Assembly: GCA_973895155.1 (NCBI GenBank)
Contig: OZ316896.1
Coordinates: forward strand, 18,104,001-18,168,000
Length of the DNA stretch: 64,000 nt
Origin: Marsupella aquatica
Taxonomy: Eukaryota > Marchantiophyta
Direction: 5' to 3'
Shown: positions 36,901 to 48,200 of the stretch, piece by piece
How positions within the stretch are numbered: position 1 is the stretch's first letter
How the letters are laid out: every line of letters starts with the position of its first letter
Translations under genes and position numbers: made by a program
The notes under the pieces: generated by a model
What the model saw: only the letters and a program-made list of their open reading frames with translations
The model's database searches: none
Told to the model about the DNA's origin: nothing

Positions 36901-39900
36901 AACTCGCTTGGTGAGCTTGCTGAAGCCCGACGAGTCAGAGGACGCTGTTATATCAGCTTGCCAAAAGCTGGTGGCCATTTTCCAAGAATATCCTGAGCAA
37001 AAGGCACATCTGATTAGTCAACATGGCATCATTCCCTTAGTGGAGATGCTTGAAGTCAGTAATAACAGGGTAGGAGTTTCTTCCAGATATCGTAAATTAA
37101 AGTCAACAACTGTCTGAAGGATGCTGACTGGTCGTCTAAATTTGGCTATAGATATAGGGGAATTTAAATTTGTTTAAGCGATGTCTATTACGGGAAGTCT
37201 TCCAAGTGGGATTGTCTATCGAGAGCGACGATATCACTGTCTCACTGTTTTACCAATGGCTAAGATAAATTAACGCACGTTGATTTGTCATCGTGCAATT
37301 CTTCTTGATGGTCTTAACTGTACTTATCTGTGAACAATAACTGTTTTTCTTTATTGCTACACTCGAGCAGGTGCTTCACTCAGTTCTACAGCTGCTGAAT
37401 CAAATAATTGAAGATAACGTTAGCTTTCAAGAAAATGCCTGCCTCGTAGGCTTGGTAAGACTCAAAGTTAGCCATTCTGGTTTTTGTTTGATATAAATTT
37501 GACGTGGATGAAGTTTGTTTCAGCAGCGTGTGAAGGTGAAGATGGTGAAGTTTAAATTTTTTTCCTTGAAGATGACTTTCTGTTCTTGCTGTGCAGATTC
37601 CCATGATCATGAATTTCGCTGCACCGGAGCGCTCAAGGGAAATGCGGATGCAGGCTGCTGCCTTTATCCAGCAGATTTGCCTTACAAGGTACTCCCTTGC
37701 CCTTTCTTCATGGGGACGGGTATGAAAATGCTTATTTTCTTGTACGAGGTTATTGGGTTTTGAGTGTCAACGTGAGTGACTGATTCCAGTGCGTTATGGT
37801 GCTTTTTCAGTTCCTTGACACTGCAGATGTTCATTGCTTGCCGGGGATTGCCTGTGCTCGTAAGTCTTTTGGAGCCTGACTACGTGAAGTATAGGTGAGC
37901 CGTCTGAACACGTTCTTCTTGTTACTTTGCATGATACCCAGGTCAATAGAGTCGAATCATGCTATGATTGTATGCATCTGGAGTGCTATGTATCAGCTTC
38001 TAATTCTGTTTAGGGTATTCAAACGTAGTATTGGTTAACCGGCTACTTTTGGTTGCTAATGCCCTTACTTCTGTCCCAACTGCCTCATGTACCTACTTGG
38101 TCTTCCTTTGGTGCCATAGCTTCCTGCTGTGGAAAATAATGTGCTTGTGCATTTCATCTTACGTACCTGATACTGGATTGTTGTTCATTTAGAGAAATGG
38201 TTCATGTAGCCATTGATGCAATATGGCAAGTATTTGGCCTACAAAATGCAACAACTCGAAACGACTTCTGTAGAATATTTGCCAAAAGTGGTGTATTAGT
38301 GCGCCTTGTGAACACTCTGTATAGCCTCAACGAAGCAACACGACTAGCTTCGGTGATGAATATGGGTGGAACTTCTAGTGGCATGTTGTCTTCAACATCG
38401 GCTAGCTCTGGTCAAGTCCTTCTCAGGTCCCGCTCGGGTCCTTTAGAACAATCTAGAATTGCACATGTGGAGGCCTTCAAACCTCGATCTGGCCAACTTG
38501 ATCCAGCACGCGTGCGTTCTGGATATATGGAACCACATCGTCAAATAACAGGACGGATTGAAACTCACCGACCGAAATCTCCTCAAGCTCACAAGTCTGC
38601 TGGGCTTCCGGACTACTTGCGACATCTTCCGGGGCAACATGATCAAAGACGTGGAAGTACAGCATCTATTGAGCCAGCCAGGGCAGGTATCAGTTTGGAT
38701 GGTGGGCGAGAGATTCCCTGGCAATCACCAGCTCGATCACTTCAGTTTTCTGCAGACCGAGATCTAGCCGCAGCCCAGACTGAGTTTGGGTCGGAAGCCG
38801 AACCAAGTAAACTACTGATGAGCACAACGGAGAATCCTCGAGCACCATATAATACAGATCAATCATGGCACACCGGCCGGGGGGCAAATGGATCGGTGGA
38901 GACTGGTCACCAAGAAGTCCAAGTCCAACCTCTCTTGAGTCTTCTTGAAAAGGAGCCACCATCAAGGCCAGGGCAACCAGACTACTATCGCCATGGTTCT
39001 TCTGGTAATTTTGATCGCCATGATAACTCACTACCTATGTTGCACCATGCTGCTGTCATTCGAAAAATGAATGGCAAGATGGATGGACCTGGGACTGGAT
39101 ATCTTGGGACACAGTCGCCCTCGACGGTTTCTCCTATCCAATCTACCACCCATAAATCATCTCTTGGCATGGGAAGCTCCTCCAGTCACAGTGATGGTGC
39201 GCCCTCGACTGCAGGAACTTTATCACAGCGAAATTCTGGCCAGTTGTCAACTTCGGGAGCTCCAAATGGCAGAATACCATCAATTTCTGGAACTTCGTCG
39301 CATCGAGATTCTGGCCAATTGTCTACTTCGGGAGCTCCAAATGACAGAATAGGGAGTGGGTCGTCACCAGTATTGCTTTCTCGTATGGTCTCCAATTTGA
39401 CTGTCGACGGGAGCAGAGACTATGTGGTGAAAGTTGCAGACCTCTTACTGGAGTTTTCGCGAGCTGATACTGTTGTGAAATCTCACATGTGTAGTGTCAA
39501 CTTGCTGATTCGCTTGTTCCAAATGCTAAACAAGCTCGAGCCAATGATCTTGCTGAAAGTACGTACTTGCCATGACTGCCGTGTGCTCAGGCATCCCTTA
39601 GCGATTTCTTGTAGTGGGAAATCAATGCACCCTGCTCAAAAAATAAAATAACGAAGGGATGGTCGACTGGTACCTATGGCGTCTGCTTCTTGCGCGAATT
39701 CAACTTAAATTTCTCCTTTTCTGATTGATTCTTTGATGGGGAATCCTCGTTGTTGCCTGGAACTGCTGTTACTGTAGGAAAGTTAAACCCTTATATTCTT
39801 TTGGATGAATCTCCACAAGTGGTTGTAGTGGTTTTGATTCTAAACATGCACTATCTTGGATGGTTTCTTTATGCAGATATTGAAATGTATCAAAGAACTT

Positions 39901-41538
39901 TCAACGGACCCCTTCACGTTAGAGTACTTGCAACGAGCTGATGCAATGAAGCATCTTGTTCCGTTTCTGGACAAACGGGAAGGACCTTATGTTTCACAGA
40001 TACATAATCAGGTGTGAGGAAGATGAATCCCAAAATGTTACCGTGGTTTGTACATCTTAAAGATAGTTGCGTACTTAGATTAGGGGCAGATAAAGAAATG
40101 ACTCATCCTCAAGATTTTTTGGTAAAATCCAGATTAGATCTTATGAGAATATGACAGTTCAGTTTCTACGACAAGTATCGGTTCTTTATATTGCCTTCAA
40201 CTTGGGAAACACGTCCAGTCGATGTGGATGGTTGTCAACGTCCAGGTATAGTCCAGGTATATTGTTGACGCTAACGAGGATGTTTGTGGTATTCTCGCAG
40301 GTGCTAAACGCTTTATACAATCTATGCAAAATCAACAAACGGCGGCAAGAACAGGCAGCTGAAAGTGGCATCATTCCTCACTTGATGCATTTCATCAAGG
40401 AGAATTCTCCTCTCAAGCAATTTGCTTTGCCGTTGTTGTGTGATATGGCTCACGCCTCACGTTATACGAGAGAGCAGTTAAGAGCACACAAGGGCCTAGA
40501 GGTCTATTTGAGTCTTCTCAATGATGAGTACTGGGCAGTCACTGCTCTGGACTCTCTTGCAGTCTGTCTTGCCCATGATAATGAACAGCGAAAGGTGGAA
40601 CAAGCCTTACTCAAGAAGGATGCTTTGCAAAAGCTGGTGGCATTTTTCCAGTCCTGTTCGGGACCGTCTTTTGTACACATTTTGGAGCCGTTTCTTAAGA
40701 TCATCACGTAAGTGCTTCTATTTGTTGTTTGGGAGACCAGTTATTGACTTCATCGCACTTCAGACGTTTAATGCCAAAAATTTGTTGGGTGGTCCTTGGA
40801 ATTGGATTCGTTACCACTGATCATTAACATAAAGGTAGCCGTTTCTGTTTTGTGCCTGCAACCGCAGCCCCTAACGATGCACTGGGTCAAGTTCTACAGA
40901 CATGGAAACCTGTTCTGCAATGTATTGTTGGTGAACTCACCGTTGCATTGATGCGGAGAAGACGATTTCAATTATCCGTCGCTTGAAACGTTTTGCAGGA
41001 AATCTGTCCGCTTGAATACAGAACTAGCTGTGTCTGGTTTGACGCCACTTCTGGTGGGAAGGCTGGATCACCAAGATGCCATTGCTCGCTTAAATCTTTT
41101 GAAACTCATCAAGGTGAGGATTGCATGTTCTCATCATAGTACTCTCGTCGTCTCTTATTTTGATGGTATCCTGAGTTTGAACCACAACTCGTTGTCCACA
41201 GTTACCGTCTGTTGTAGCAGATTTATTACAAGACAGGTGGTACTATACTTTTTGGACGCATAAGCCAACACCCTGGGTCTTGATGATGACGGGAATTAAG
41301 CTTCGAGTCATTGTAATTTGTTCTTTAATTCACATGCTTCTATAAACTGGGGTTTGACCTGCAGGCCGTCTATGAGCACCACCCCCGACCAAAGCAGCTG
41401 ATTGTGGAGCACGATTTACCCCAGAAACTTCGCGAATTGATTGAAGATCGCAACGGTGAACGCTCTGGCGGTCAAGTCCTCGTAAAACAAATGGCCACAG
41501 CTCTACTCAAGGCTCTTCACATCAACACTGTTCTTTAG
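30920..41538 (+). CDS. MAP3KE1: MAP kinase kinase kinase epsilon (STE11-like, ARM-repeat tail), 23 exons
   Basis: Exons: 30920-30979, 31369-31503, 31750-31770, 31899-31972, 32182-32272, 32460-32543, 32746-32847, 33382-33513, 33762-33833, 34150-34256, 34413-34533, 34722-35267, 35700-36038, 36593-36637, 36890-37069, 37371-37454, 37597-37688, 37811-37894, 38193-39558, 39877-40011, 40301-40707, 40999-41113, 41365-41538. All phases agree, giving 1521 residues; known plant members have about 1370. The kinase domain (about 20-278) shows GKGAYG (27-32), Lys49 in VAIK, HRD (142-144), DFG (162-164) and [10 protein letters not shown] Ser/Gly-rich linker follows, then armadillo-type helices from about residue 670 to the conserved end ALHINTVL. 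The family (Arabidopsis MAP3Ke1, yeast Cdc7/Cdc15-related) acts in cytokinesis and plasma-membrane integrity. Exon 3 has only 21 nt. Exon 19 holds an in-frame 25-residue duplication. The start chosen is the first in-frame ATG ([16 protein letters not shown]), matching the family N-terminus. Confidence 0.97.
39214..39355 (+). repeat. In-frame 75-bp duplication inside the kinase gene (exon 19)
   Basis: GGAACTT...GGCCAGTTGTC..GGAGCTCCAAATGGCAGAAT starting at 39214 recurs at 39289. The period of 75 bp adds 25 residues, so [11 protein letters not shown] appears twice in the protein. It lies in the low-complexity Ser/Gly-rich linker, where length changes are usually tolerated. Confidence 0.85.
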
Positions 41539-41658
41539 TCAGAGTTGTCCCTTTACCAGAACAAAAAGTTACTCCCTAAAGAGTGCAGCACTGGCTTGAG
41601 CCCCAGCCATTGACAATGTCCCCCATGGTACACATTCCATGGCCTTTCGAGGGTTGGA

Positions 41659-41691
41659 AATCTTGAATGTGTCTTTGAACCATTCAAGATT
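41659..41691 (+). other. Perfect 11-bp hairpin in the probable kinase 3' UTR
   Basis: AATCTTGAATG (41659-41669) and CATTCAAGATT (41681-41691) are perfect reverse complements with an 11-nt loop, about 120 nt after the stop codon. It may form an RNA hairpin in the transcript. Confidence 0.6.
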
Positions 41692-41811
41692 GCATGCGAC
41701 CTTTCTAAAGGTTGTACTAATTATTTGCGAGATCTTGCCATTATTTTGAATAAATTTGTCAATATATTTGAGCTTTCTCATTCCTGACTTGCAATTCACA
41801 GAGCAATTACA

Positions 41812-41906
41812 AGCACCACAAAACAAGTACTGGGCCAGCTTGCCTTGCAAGACTCCTGTGTACAAGTTCAGCGGAAACTCTGGCCCAGTACTTCTTTTGT
41901 GGTGCT
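41812..41906. ncRNA. Near-perfect 27-bp foldback, candidate small-RNA precursor
   Basis: The arms 41812-41838 and 41880-41906 are reverse complements at 26 of 27 positions and are separated by a 41-nt loop. Arm landmarks are AGCACCACAAAA and AAGTACTGGGCCAG, with the complement CTGGCCCAGTACTTC. The geometry (stem over 21 bp with one mismatch, short loop) fits a young plant microRNA precursor or a small inverted-repeat element. It begins about 275 nt after the kinase stop codon, so it may be carried on that transcript. I do not recognise a known microRNA in it. Confidence 0.35.
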
Positions 41907-42173
41907 GCGGTAGGAAGATGCATTCCACTGTAGATTGTGAATGTTCTTGGAATATCGGTTCAAACGGATATGCATGTGGACCTTCACCCAATTCAAGTAC
42001 CACGGGAAGCAAGTTTAGATGGGCTCACTGAGTGTTTCATGAATTAGTTCTGACTATCTTGCGCCCTCTTGTCCTTGTCTTGACTGTGAACCCCTAGATG
42101 TTTGTTCGTTCATTCATCTTGTCTCAGTCGGAGTGGCATTTCTTCCCCCCTTGTTTCCTCACTGCTTCCCAGT

Positions 42174-42204
42174 GGGGGGGCGGGGGGGGGGGGGGGGGGG
42201 GCGG
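42174..42204 (+). repeat. Poly(G) tract (G7-C-G20-C-GG)
   Basis: Seven G, one C, then twenty consecutive G. It could form G-quadruplex DNA and is likely to vary in length or be mis-assembled. Confidence 0.95.
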
Positions 42205-42850
42205 TGTCTATGGCTGCAAGGTTTTAACAGGTGCCTTCCGATTAGCACAGCAGCGTCTGTTGATGCTGTCACAACAGTACCACAACATATTGATCAGATA
42301 GATCTTCGCAGGTTCATTCACACCGTTATGGAATAGAGAGAACAGTACACCTGATTCAACTCTCGTTACATAGCTGTTGCCAGCAGAGTGTCTGCTGCGT
42401 TGACATTTCTGAGTGGACCTGATAAGCTGCTGCAGTGAGTAGTATTAAATATCTTAGGGAATACAAGTCGCATTTGTGGTTTATTTGCATGATCTCTGCT
42501 TAACACTAGTCTATAGGAACACTACTAGTGGGAGTACATGCAGTGTGTAGGCGAGATTTCGTCTTGTGCTGTGACATGTCCTTTCCCTGGTGTTAGTTCT
42601 GTCGATCGAGAGTCAAAGTCTTTGGATTGAAGCCTATGACAGATGCTGCAAAATTGGGACTTGGCTCTCTTTGGGAGTATTTCTACCTGCTAACCCGTCT
42701 ATTGCCGACTATGCTCATGGCTTCCCAACTCTTGGATACTAGCCTGAAGTTCATTGACAGGTGAGGCTCCTTTCTATTGAATATGAAGAGCAGCGAGTTT
42801 GGGAAAGAGGATGGTGGATGTTGGATGGCATTCATGGTTAGAACAAATAT

Positions 42851-43126
42851 TTGGCAACAGCCAAGCTTCCTGGGCGTATCTGGTGGCCTTTGTGGAAGGT
42901 GCAGGAGGATAGGGTGTGCAAAATAGATTGCACCTGCAATGCACTTGAGGTGGGCTGGAGGAACTTGGTAAAGCAGTCTGTAGCAGATGTGTTGGAGGAG
43001 CTTAGAACAGAAGCTGCAGAACTGATCGATAACGTTATTTCTGGTAAATTTCGATGCTGTAAAGATATTATAGAGATATATTTTCGGTTACATCAGGTCA
43101 TCTTGATTTGGAGTATATATATCTAG
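42851..43126 (+). CDS. Unassigned open frame with protein-like composition
   Basis: The frame includes NLVKQSVADVLEELRTEAAE followed by LIDNVISG and a possible GGTAAAT donor at about 43043. Upstream, 42630-42761 reads GLGSLWEYFYLLTRL in another frame and ends at a CAG/GTGAGG donor. Downstream, 43690-43808 contains GYVQPGFLEMLESGLIDH and ends in a TGA. These pieces could be exons of an unknown gene or of a decayed one, but I could not connect them in phase and recognise no family. Chance open frames are a real alternative. Confidence 0.15.
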   Translation: MATAKLPGRIWWPLWKVQEDRVCKIDCTCNALEVGWRNLVKQSVADVLEELRTEAAELIDNVISGKFRCCKDIIEIYFRLHQVILIWSIYI

Positions 43127-44732
43127 TTATTGTTACAACTATGTTGAAGGGATCTACAAACCATGTTGCGTCACAATTGGTGACAAGATTATCCTATGAC
43201 CAACTTCGGATCCTGATTTTACGAGTTCAGCTTGAGATCTGTTTGATGGTACTCGCAGTTCCGTTTGTTGTCTCCTTTGTATTAGTTTTGCGTTGTTCAC
43301 AGCCTCCTGTGACTAAATGCAAGGTCTTGTTACCTACTGTGACTCGTTATGGACGATCGAGGCAGGCATACCTCGAGACCTTGTGACCCTGGCTGAGCGC
43401 AAATAGAGGACCGAACTGGATCATGGCATTGCTAGTCTGCATTCGTCACATCGGAGATTTCTGCAGGAATCGAGGAAGACAGTCAATAGCCAACCAGTTT
43501 GAGGGATAGGAGAGCACTAGGTCAGCATGCTAAGACTTCAGTAAGGAACGGGAAAACGTTTGCTCTTTTATGTGCCATTCATGGCGCTACCGTCGAAGGA
43601 GTTCGAGCCATGACAAAGGGAGCACAAAAGCAGATTGGAATTTTCCGAAAAGTTGGGGTCCGAAGGGCTCAAGTACTAACTCAGGACAGAGGACCTTGAG
43701 TCTTCTGGGTATGTTCAGCCCGGATTTCTGGAAATGTTGGAGTCTGGGCTAATCGATCACAGCACTAAGGATGCCGTCGATGCATTAATTGGGAGACAAG
43801 TGGGCGATTGAGGTCAACCAAGATGGCTAAGCATTGTGAGATGCAAGCGAATGCATTCCACATTGGATTGGTACTTCGAGGAACAGTTCGATCCCATTCG
43901 GGTACTAGGGGATTGTGGTGAGCCAAGTATTGCTTCAAAGCATTTGTTCCGTGATCTCAAGCACTCGGTGGGGTAGTGGAATTTTTGGTTAAGAATGTAG
44001 GACTTGGGTGCTCTTGCGCCAGAGACAATCTTATGTGATTAATTCTTGTTTGACGCGAAGCTCTGATGAAACTAGCCACTTTTTGGTACTCAAGGGAATC
44101 CTTCCTCCCCGATCAACATGCACTGAGCTACGGTCTTATGGTCCTCCTTGTCCCTACTTTTGCTCGATATATTGCGGTCTTATGATCCTTGTCCCTACTT
44201 TTGCTCGATATATTGCTTTTAAAGTACGGGAAGGGGCGCATTTCGGTTTCTGCCCGACGAAGGATTTCTCAGTGTGTTAGCTATAGTCTTGATTTTGGAA
44301 TGCAGAATTAAAGCCATCCTCAATCATGCACCCAGCATGTATGTTCAGTATTTCCATGTTGAATTCAAGTGGCCGCATTTTGGGTGTTCCACTGCGGTGA
44401 ATTGTGTGGATGTCGAGAGACAGCTGACTGATTAGCTGTTGAAATCTTCCTAGATATGGATTTTGATCCTTTCGTTTTCTAGCCTATCTTTGCAACGAAC
44501 GAGGGAATTTCGAAATCTGGGAGTTCAAGAACACTTCTTTGCTTTCAAATGTGTATAGGATGTATAGCTTGTAAGGGGTCAGTTCTAGACATCATGCTTG
44601 AGATTCGCGAGCTAGTTAGTCAGAAATCACTTTTCCAACTTGTACTGTGATGTCCCGCTGCGGCTCGGTTTGAAAAATGAATTGCAATGTTCCATTATGA
44701 TCGGCTCTTCCAACTCGTATAATGATTAACTG

Positions 44733-45136
44733 AAGTCACTCGTGTGACAAAAAATTGCCATGTTTCCCATAAGTATTCAAACTTGTAGTGCGATCGCCCC
44801 ACCTGACTCGTTTAGAATTGACTCTACCTATTCGTAGTGAATCGGTTAGAATAGACTCTTCCTATTCGTAGCTAGTAACTTGAGTAGGAAATGCATGTCC
44901 AAAGTTTCACCACTTGATTTCGCTGATCCAGACAAGTCACTCGTGTGACAAAAAATTGCCATGTTTCCCATAAGTATTCAAACTTGTAGTGCGATCGCCC
45001 CACCTGACTCGTTTAGAATTGACTCTACCTATTCGTAGTGAATCGGTTAGAATAGACTCTTCCTATTCGTAGCTAGTAACTTGAGTAGGAAATGCATGTC
45101 CAAAGTTTCACCACTTGATTTCGCTGATCCAGACAA
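44733..45136 (+). repeat. Perfect 201-bp tandem duplication
   Basis: The block 44733-44933 (AAGTCACTCGTGTGAC at its start, GATTTCGCTGATCCAGAC at its end) is repeated at 44934-45134 with no difference that I can find. Each unit also holds two copies of a shorter word, GACTCT(A/T)CCTATTCGTAG. The array ends about 100 bp beyond the TRMO stop codon, so it may lie in the TRMO 3' UTR. Confidence 0.95.
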
Positions 45137-45230
45137 GAAAAGATATGCTACGGCAAACCAGCTGGAAAATGTCCAAGAAACTGTGCTGCTGAGGTAAACA
45201 GAAACCGAATTCCAGATAGTATGGATGAAA

Positions 45231-48200
45231 TTAGGATGAAAAATGTTTCCACCAACTTTTGGTATCGGACGTATTCTTCAGAGGTTGTAGTACAGTTGCA
45301 GCTTTCACAACTACCCGGCCCTTGCTGTCCTGTGTGTAACCTACATTGATTCCCTCAACAAGAACATGATACAATACTTCGACTTCTTCAGCTGCAATTT
45401 GGACATCGTCAGCGTCTGTGGGGATGTTCTCCTTAATGGTAGCGGGCAAGATGGTGCTCAGCAGCTCAGGATCAGTCACCTCACTAACAGTCGTGCCACG
45501 AATAATATCGGCAAGAACACTTAGCTTGGCTGGGTGAGGTTTGTGTCTTTGATTCAGTGAGCGAATATCTCTCGACAGAACCTGGTTAAGGAGACCCTGC
45601 AATTCCTCAGGGCTTGAATACAAAGAATATTTACCCTGCAATTGCATCCGAAGAAAGTGGGTGAGTGGGTCAGTTCAGACAAACGACAAGTTACATCTTA
45701 AAAAAACCAATGCAGCGCACAACATGAAATGCTTCCCCCAACAGGTGCCATATCAGCGCATTCTAAAAAATTGATGAGAGCACTCCACTCACCCTATGAT
45801 GCAAAATCAAAGACAACATTTCTGTCGAGTTAGCATGAGATTTACTACAAGTTCGGCCTGTAAATTAGGAAACTATTGCACTCAGTATTATCATATATAC
45901 CATACCATTGTTGTCCAACACTCTATTAGATCACTCTTAAATGTGTCCGTCAACTCCACCGAATGCACAGCAATGATGTCATCAGCATCTCCTGCCTGAA
46001 ACACACAAAAAGTTGCACATTCAGCGCTGACCGCTACTAAACAGAACAATGACAAAGTCGATTGAGGGAAGCAAGAATCACGATAACAAAAATTCGGCTA
46101 AGCTACCAAGAATACAGATTAATCTACTTAGATTTCATCACTGACAAACACTGAGTGAGAATTAATTAACCTGGACGAAGCTGGGAGCCCTGGCCTCAGT
46201 AACAGCATCACAATATGGCAGATATGGTTTCACATCAAGCACTGGCTGCAAACAAACAGTTAGTTTTTTACTCCATATTTCAGAGAATCAATTTACACCC
46301 ACAAGCCATGTCATATGTCAGATTTTGCGATTGCCGAAGGAATAGCTCTGCCATATAAATTATCTCCATTCCTAAAACCACTGAATAGAGAAAAGCATGG
46401 CGGGGGGATGTGACAACACAGCAACACCTTTTGTGCCAACACTCGAATCAGCAAATTTAGATAAACAACCCACATACCGTGCCATCAACAAGATCAGCGC
46501 CCGAGATAAACAGCCTCCCTCTATGTACCCCTTCAATCTGTGATCACCAAAGTGAATGATGCATCAACTCAACATAAGACAAAAATAAGTCCAGGGTAAC
46601 TTCACAACCGACCACATCAGATTAAAGGCTACAAGAATAGATTTACTCTAATGGTGTTCCAACGAGATGACCATCTCCTCCCAGTCCTTCGGTACATGAC
46701 GACTAACATCCCCAAAAACAACCACAAATATTCCTATATAGGCAGTTCTAAAAGGACAATTGACAGACCTTTGCAACGGTGAGTCCAATTGGCAGTGGAC
46801 GATGGGGTGTACGAGTGGCCAGCACCCCCACTTTCTTGCCGTCTAGCCTTGGTACGTGTACCTAAAGGCCATTCTAACCCAAAATTAGTGTAAAGCTCCT
46901 ACAAATCTGGAAGAAAAATAATAATAATAATAATAATACCAAGAAATCTATTACGTTAACAATTAAAAACCTTCTTAGCGTTATCATACCGTCACGCGTC
47001 ACTCATAAATCGGAGCTCATCTACATCAGGAACAACATCAATCAAGCTAGAAAAAGGTCGTTATACAGTTGAATTTACTATCTACTTTGATGATTGAGAA
47101 TTACACACCTTTGCTTTGAAATCACTGTGAGCGGGCTTTTTCCACAACCTTGGCAAGTCGGTGTTCGCATGAAACACATAGAGCAGCCAGCCGTGAGAGT
47201 ACTCCATTAAGCCCTCAAAAGCTTCTGCAGGCACTCCTCCTGGAGTCAGCTCTAAGCATGCCCTAGCCTGGGTCACAAGCAAAGGCTGTCTTGGAGTTCC
47301 ATTTCTGAAGGGTGTCCAAGATTTCACAGGAGAAAGTACCCAGATTAGATGCATGACAGTTCCGCTTGAACGGGAGATTGAAGTTCTAAATTATTGTCAG
47401 TTCTTTTGGACAGAGTGCAGCAATGCTAGATAATATACCTTACCTTGTAGAAAAGCATGAGCGAACCGTGCCGATCGGGGTCATGGGATATGTTGTCACA
47501 CTTGCATTCTCACAGTTGTCGCCCACCAGTGCATCTCTCAACTCCTGCATTCAGCATCACCCACTGCCGTGATGTGTCTTACAGCCAGTCATACCCAATC
47601 TGCAGCAGATTCCAGGTTGTTGGGTAGTGAGGGGACACCCATTTTGAGACTGCAGTGTGGCTTCTAATCGAATCCTCGAGTACTAGTTTCGTCGATTCAG
47701 GGCACGGGGTCTTTAGCCGTTGATAACAGGCCTTTTGTGTGAGGATTATTTAAGGTCTGCGGAGTTGTTGAATCCAGGTCACTGATGTTGACCAGACTTA
47801 AGAGCATATAGAGGCGTATTATACGCCCTTCGTGCGATGAGACTAAGAATGAACGCAAGTGCTTACAAAGAAGTCCCTTAAAACAGAGAAGCTATCGAGG
47901 TAATCAGACGTGCTGCATCAAAAGTTTTACCTGTTGGGCACGAATCCGACCAGTTCGCTCTGCAGCACGCTCTCTTTGTGTGGCCTTCAGCTCTTTCTCA
48001 GAGTCCTTCAATGCAGCTTTTAACTCTTCTACCTTGCGTTCCAGAAGTCCAGAGGAATTCTTCACTACCACTTTCTGCACTGCAATTCTCCACCACGATG
48101 TGAATGTCTAAAAACTTCATATCTACGTCCTCCTCCTTGCCCACCACAATCGTTCTCACGTTCCATTTGAAAAATGATAGGCTCCAGAGCAAACAGTCCA

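Larger units (their letters stand above)
41539..45230. other. Intergenic region between convergent MAP3K-epsilon and TRMO genes
   Basis: The left part should be kinase 3' UTR and carries two foldbacks (41659-41691 and 41812-41906). A G20 tract lies at 42174-42204. Some plus-strand frames between 42600 and 43810 have protein-like composition but belong to no family I know. At 44733-45136 is a perfect 201-bp tandem duplication. No other gene is recognised. Confidence 0.5.

Noticed and set aside
41569-42012. 147-codon minus-strand frame after the kinase gene
   Set aside because: It spans the two foldbacks, has no known motif and is probably antisense to the kinase 3' UTR.
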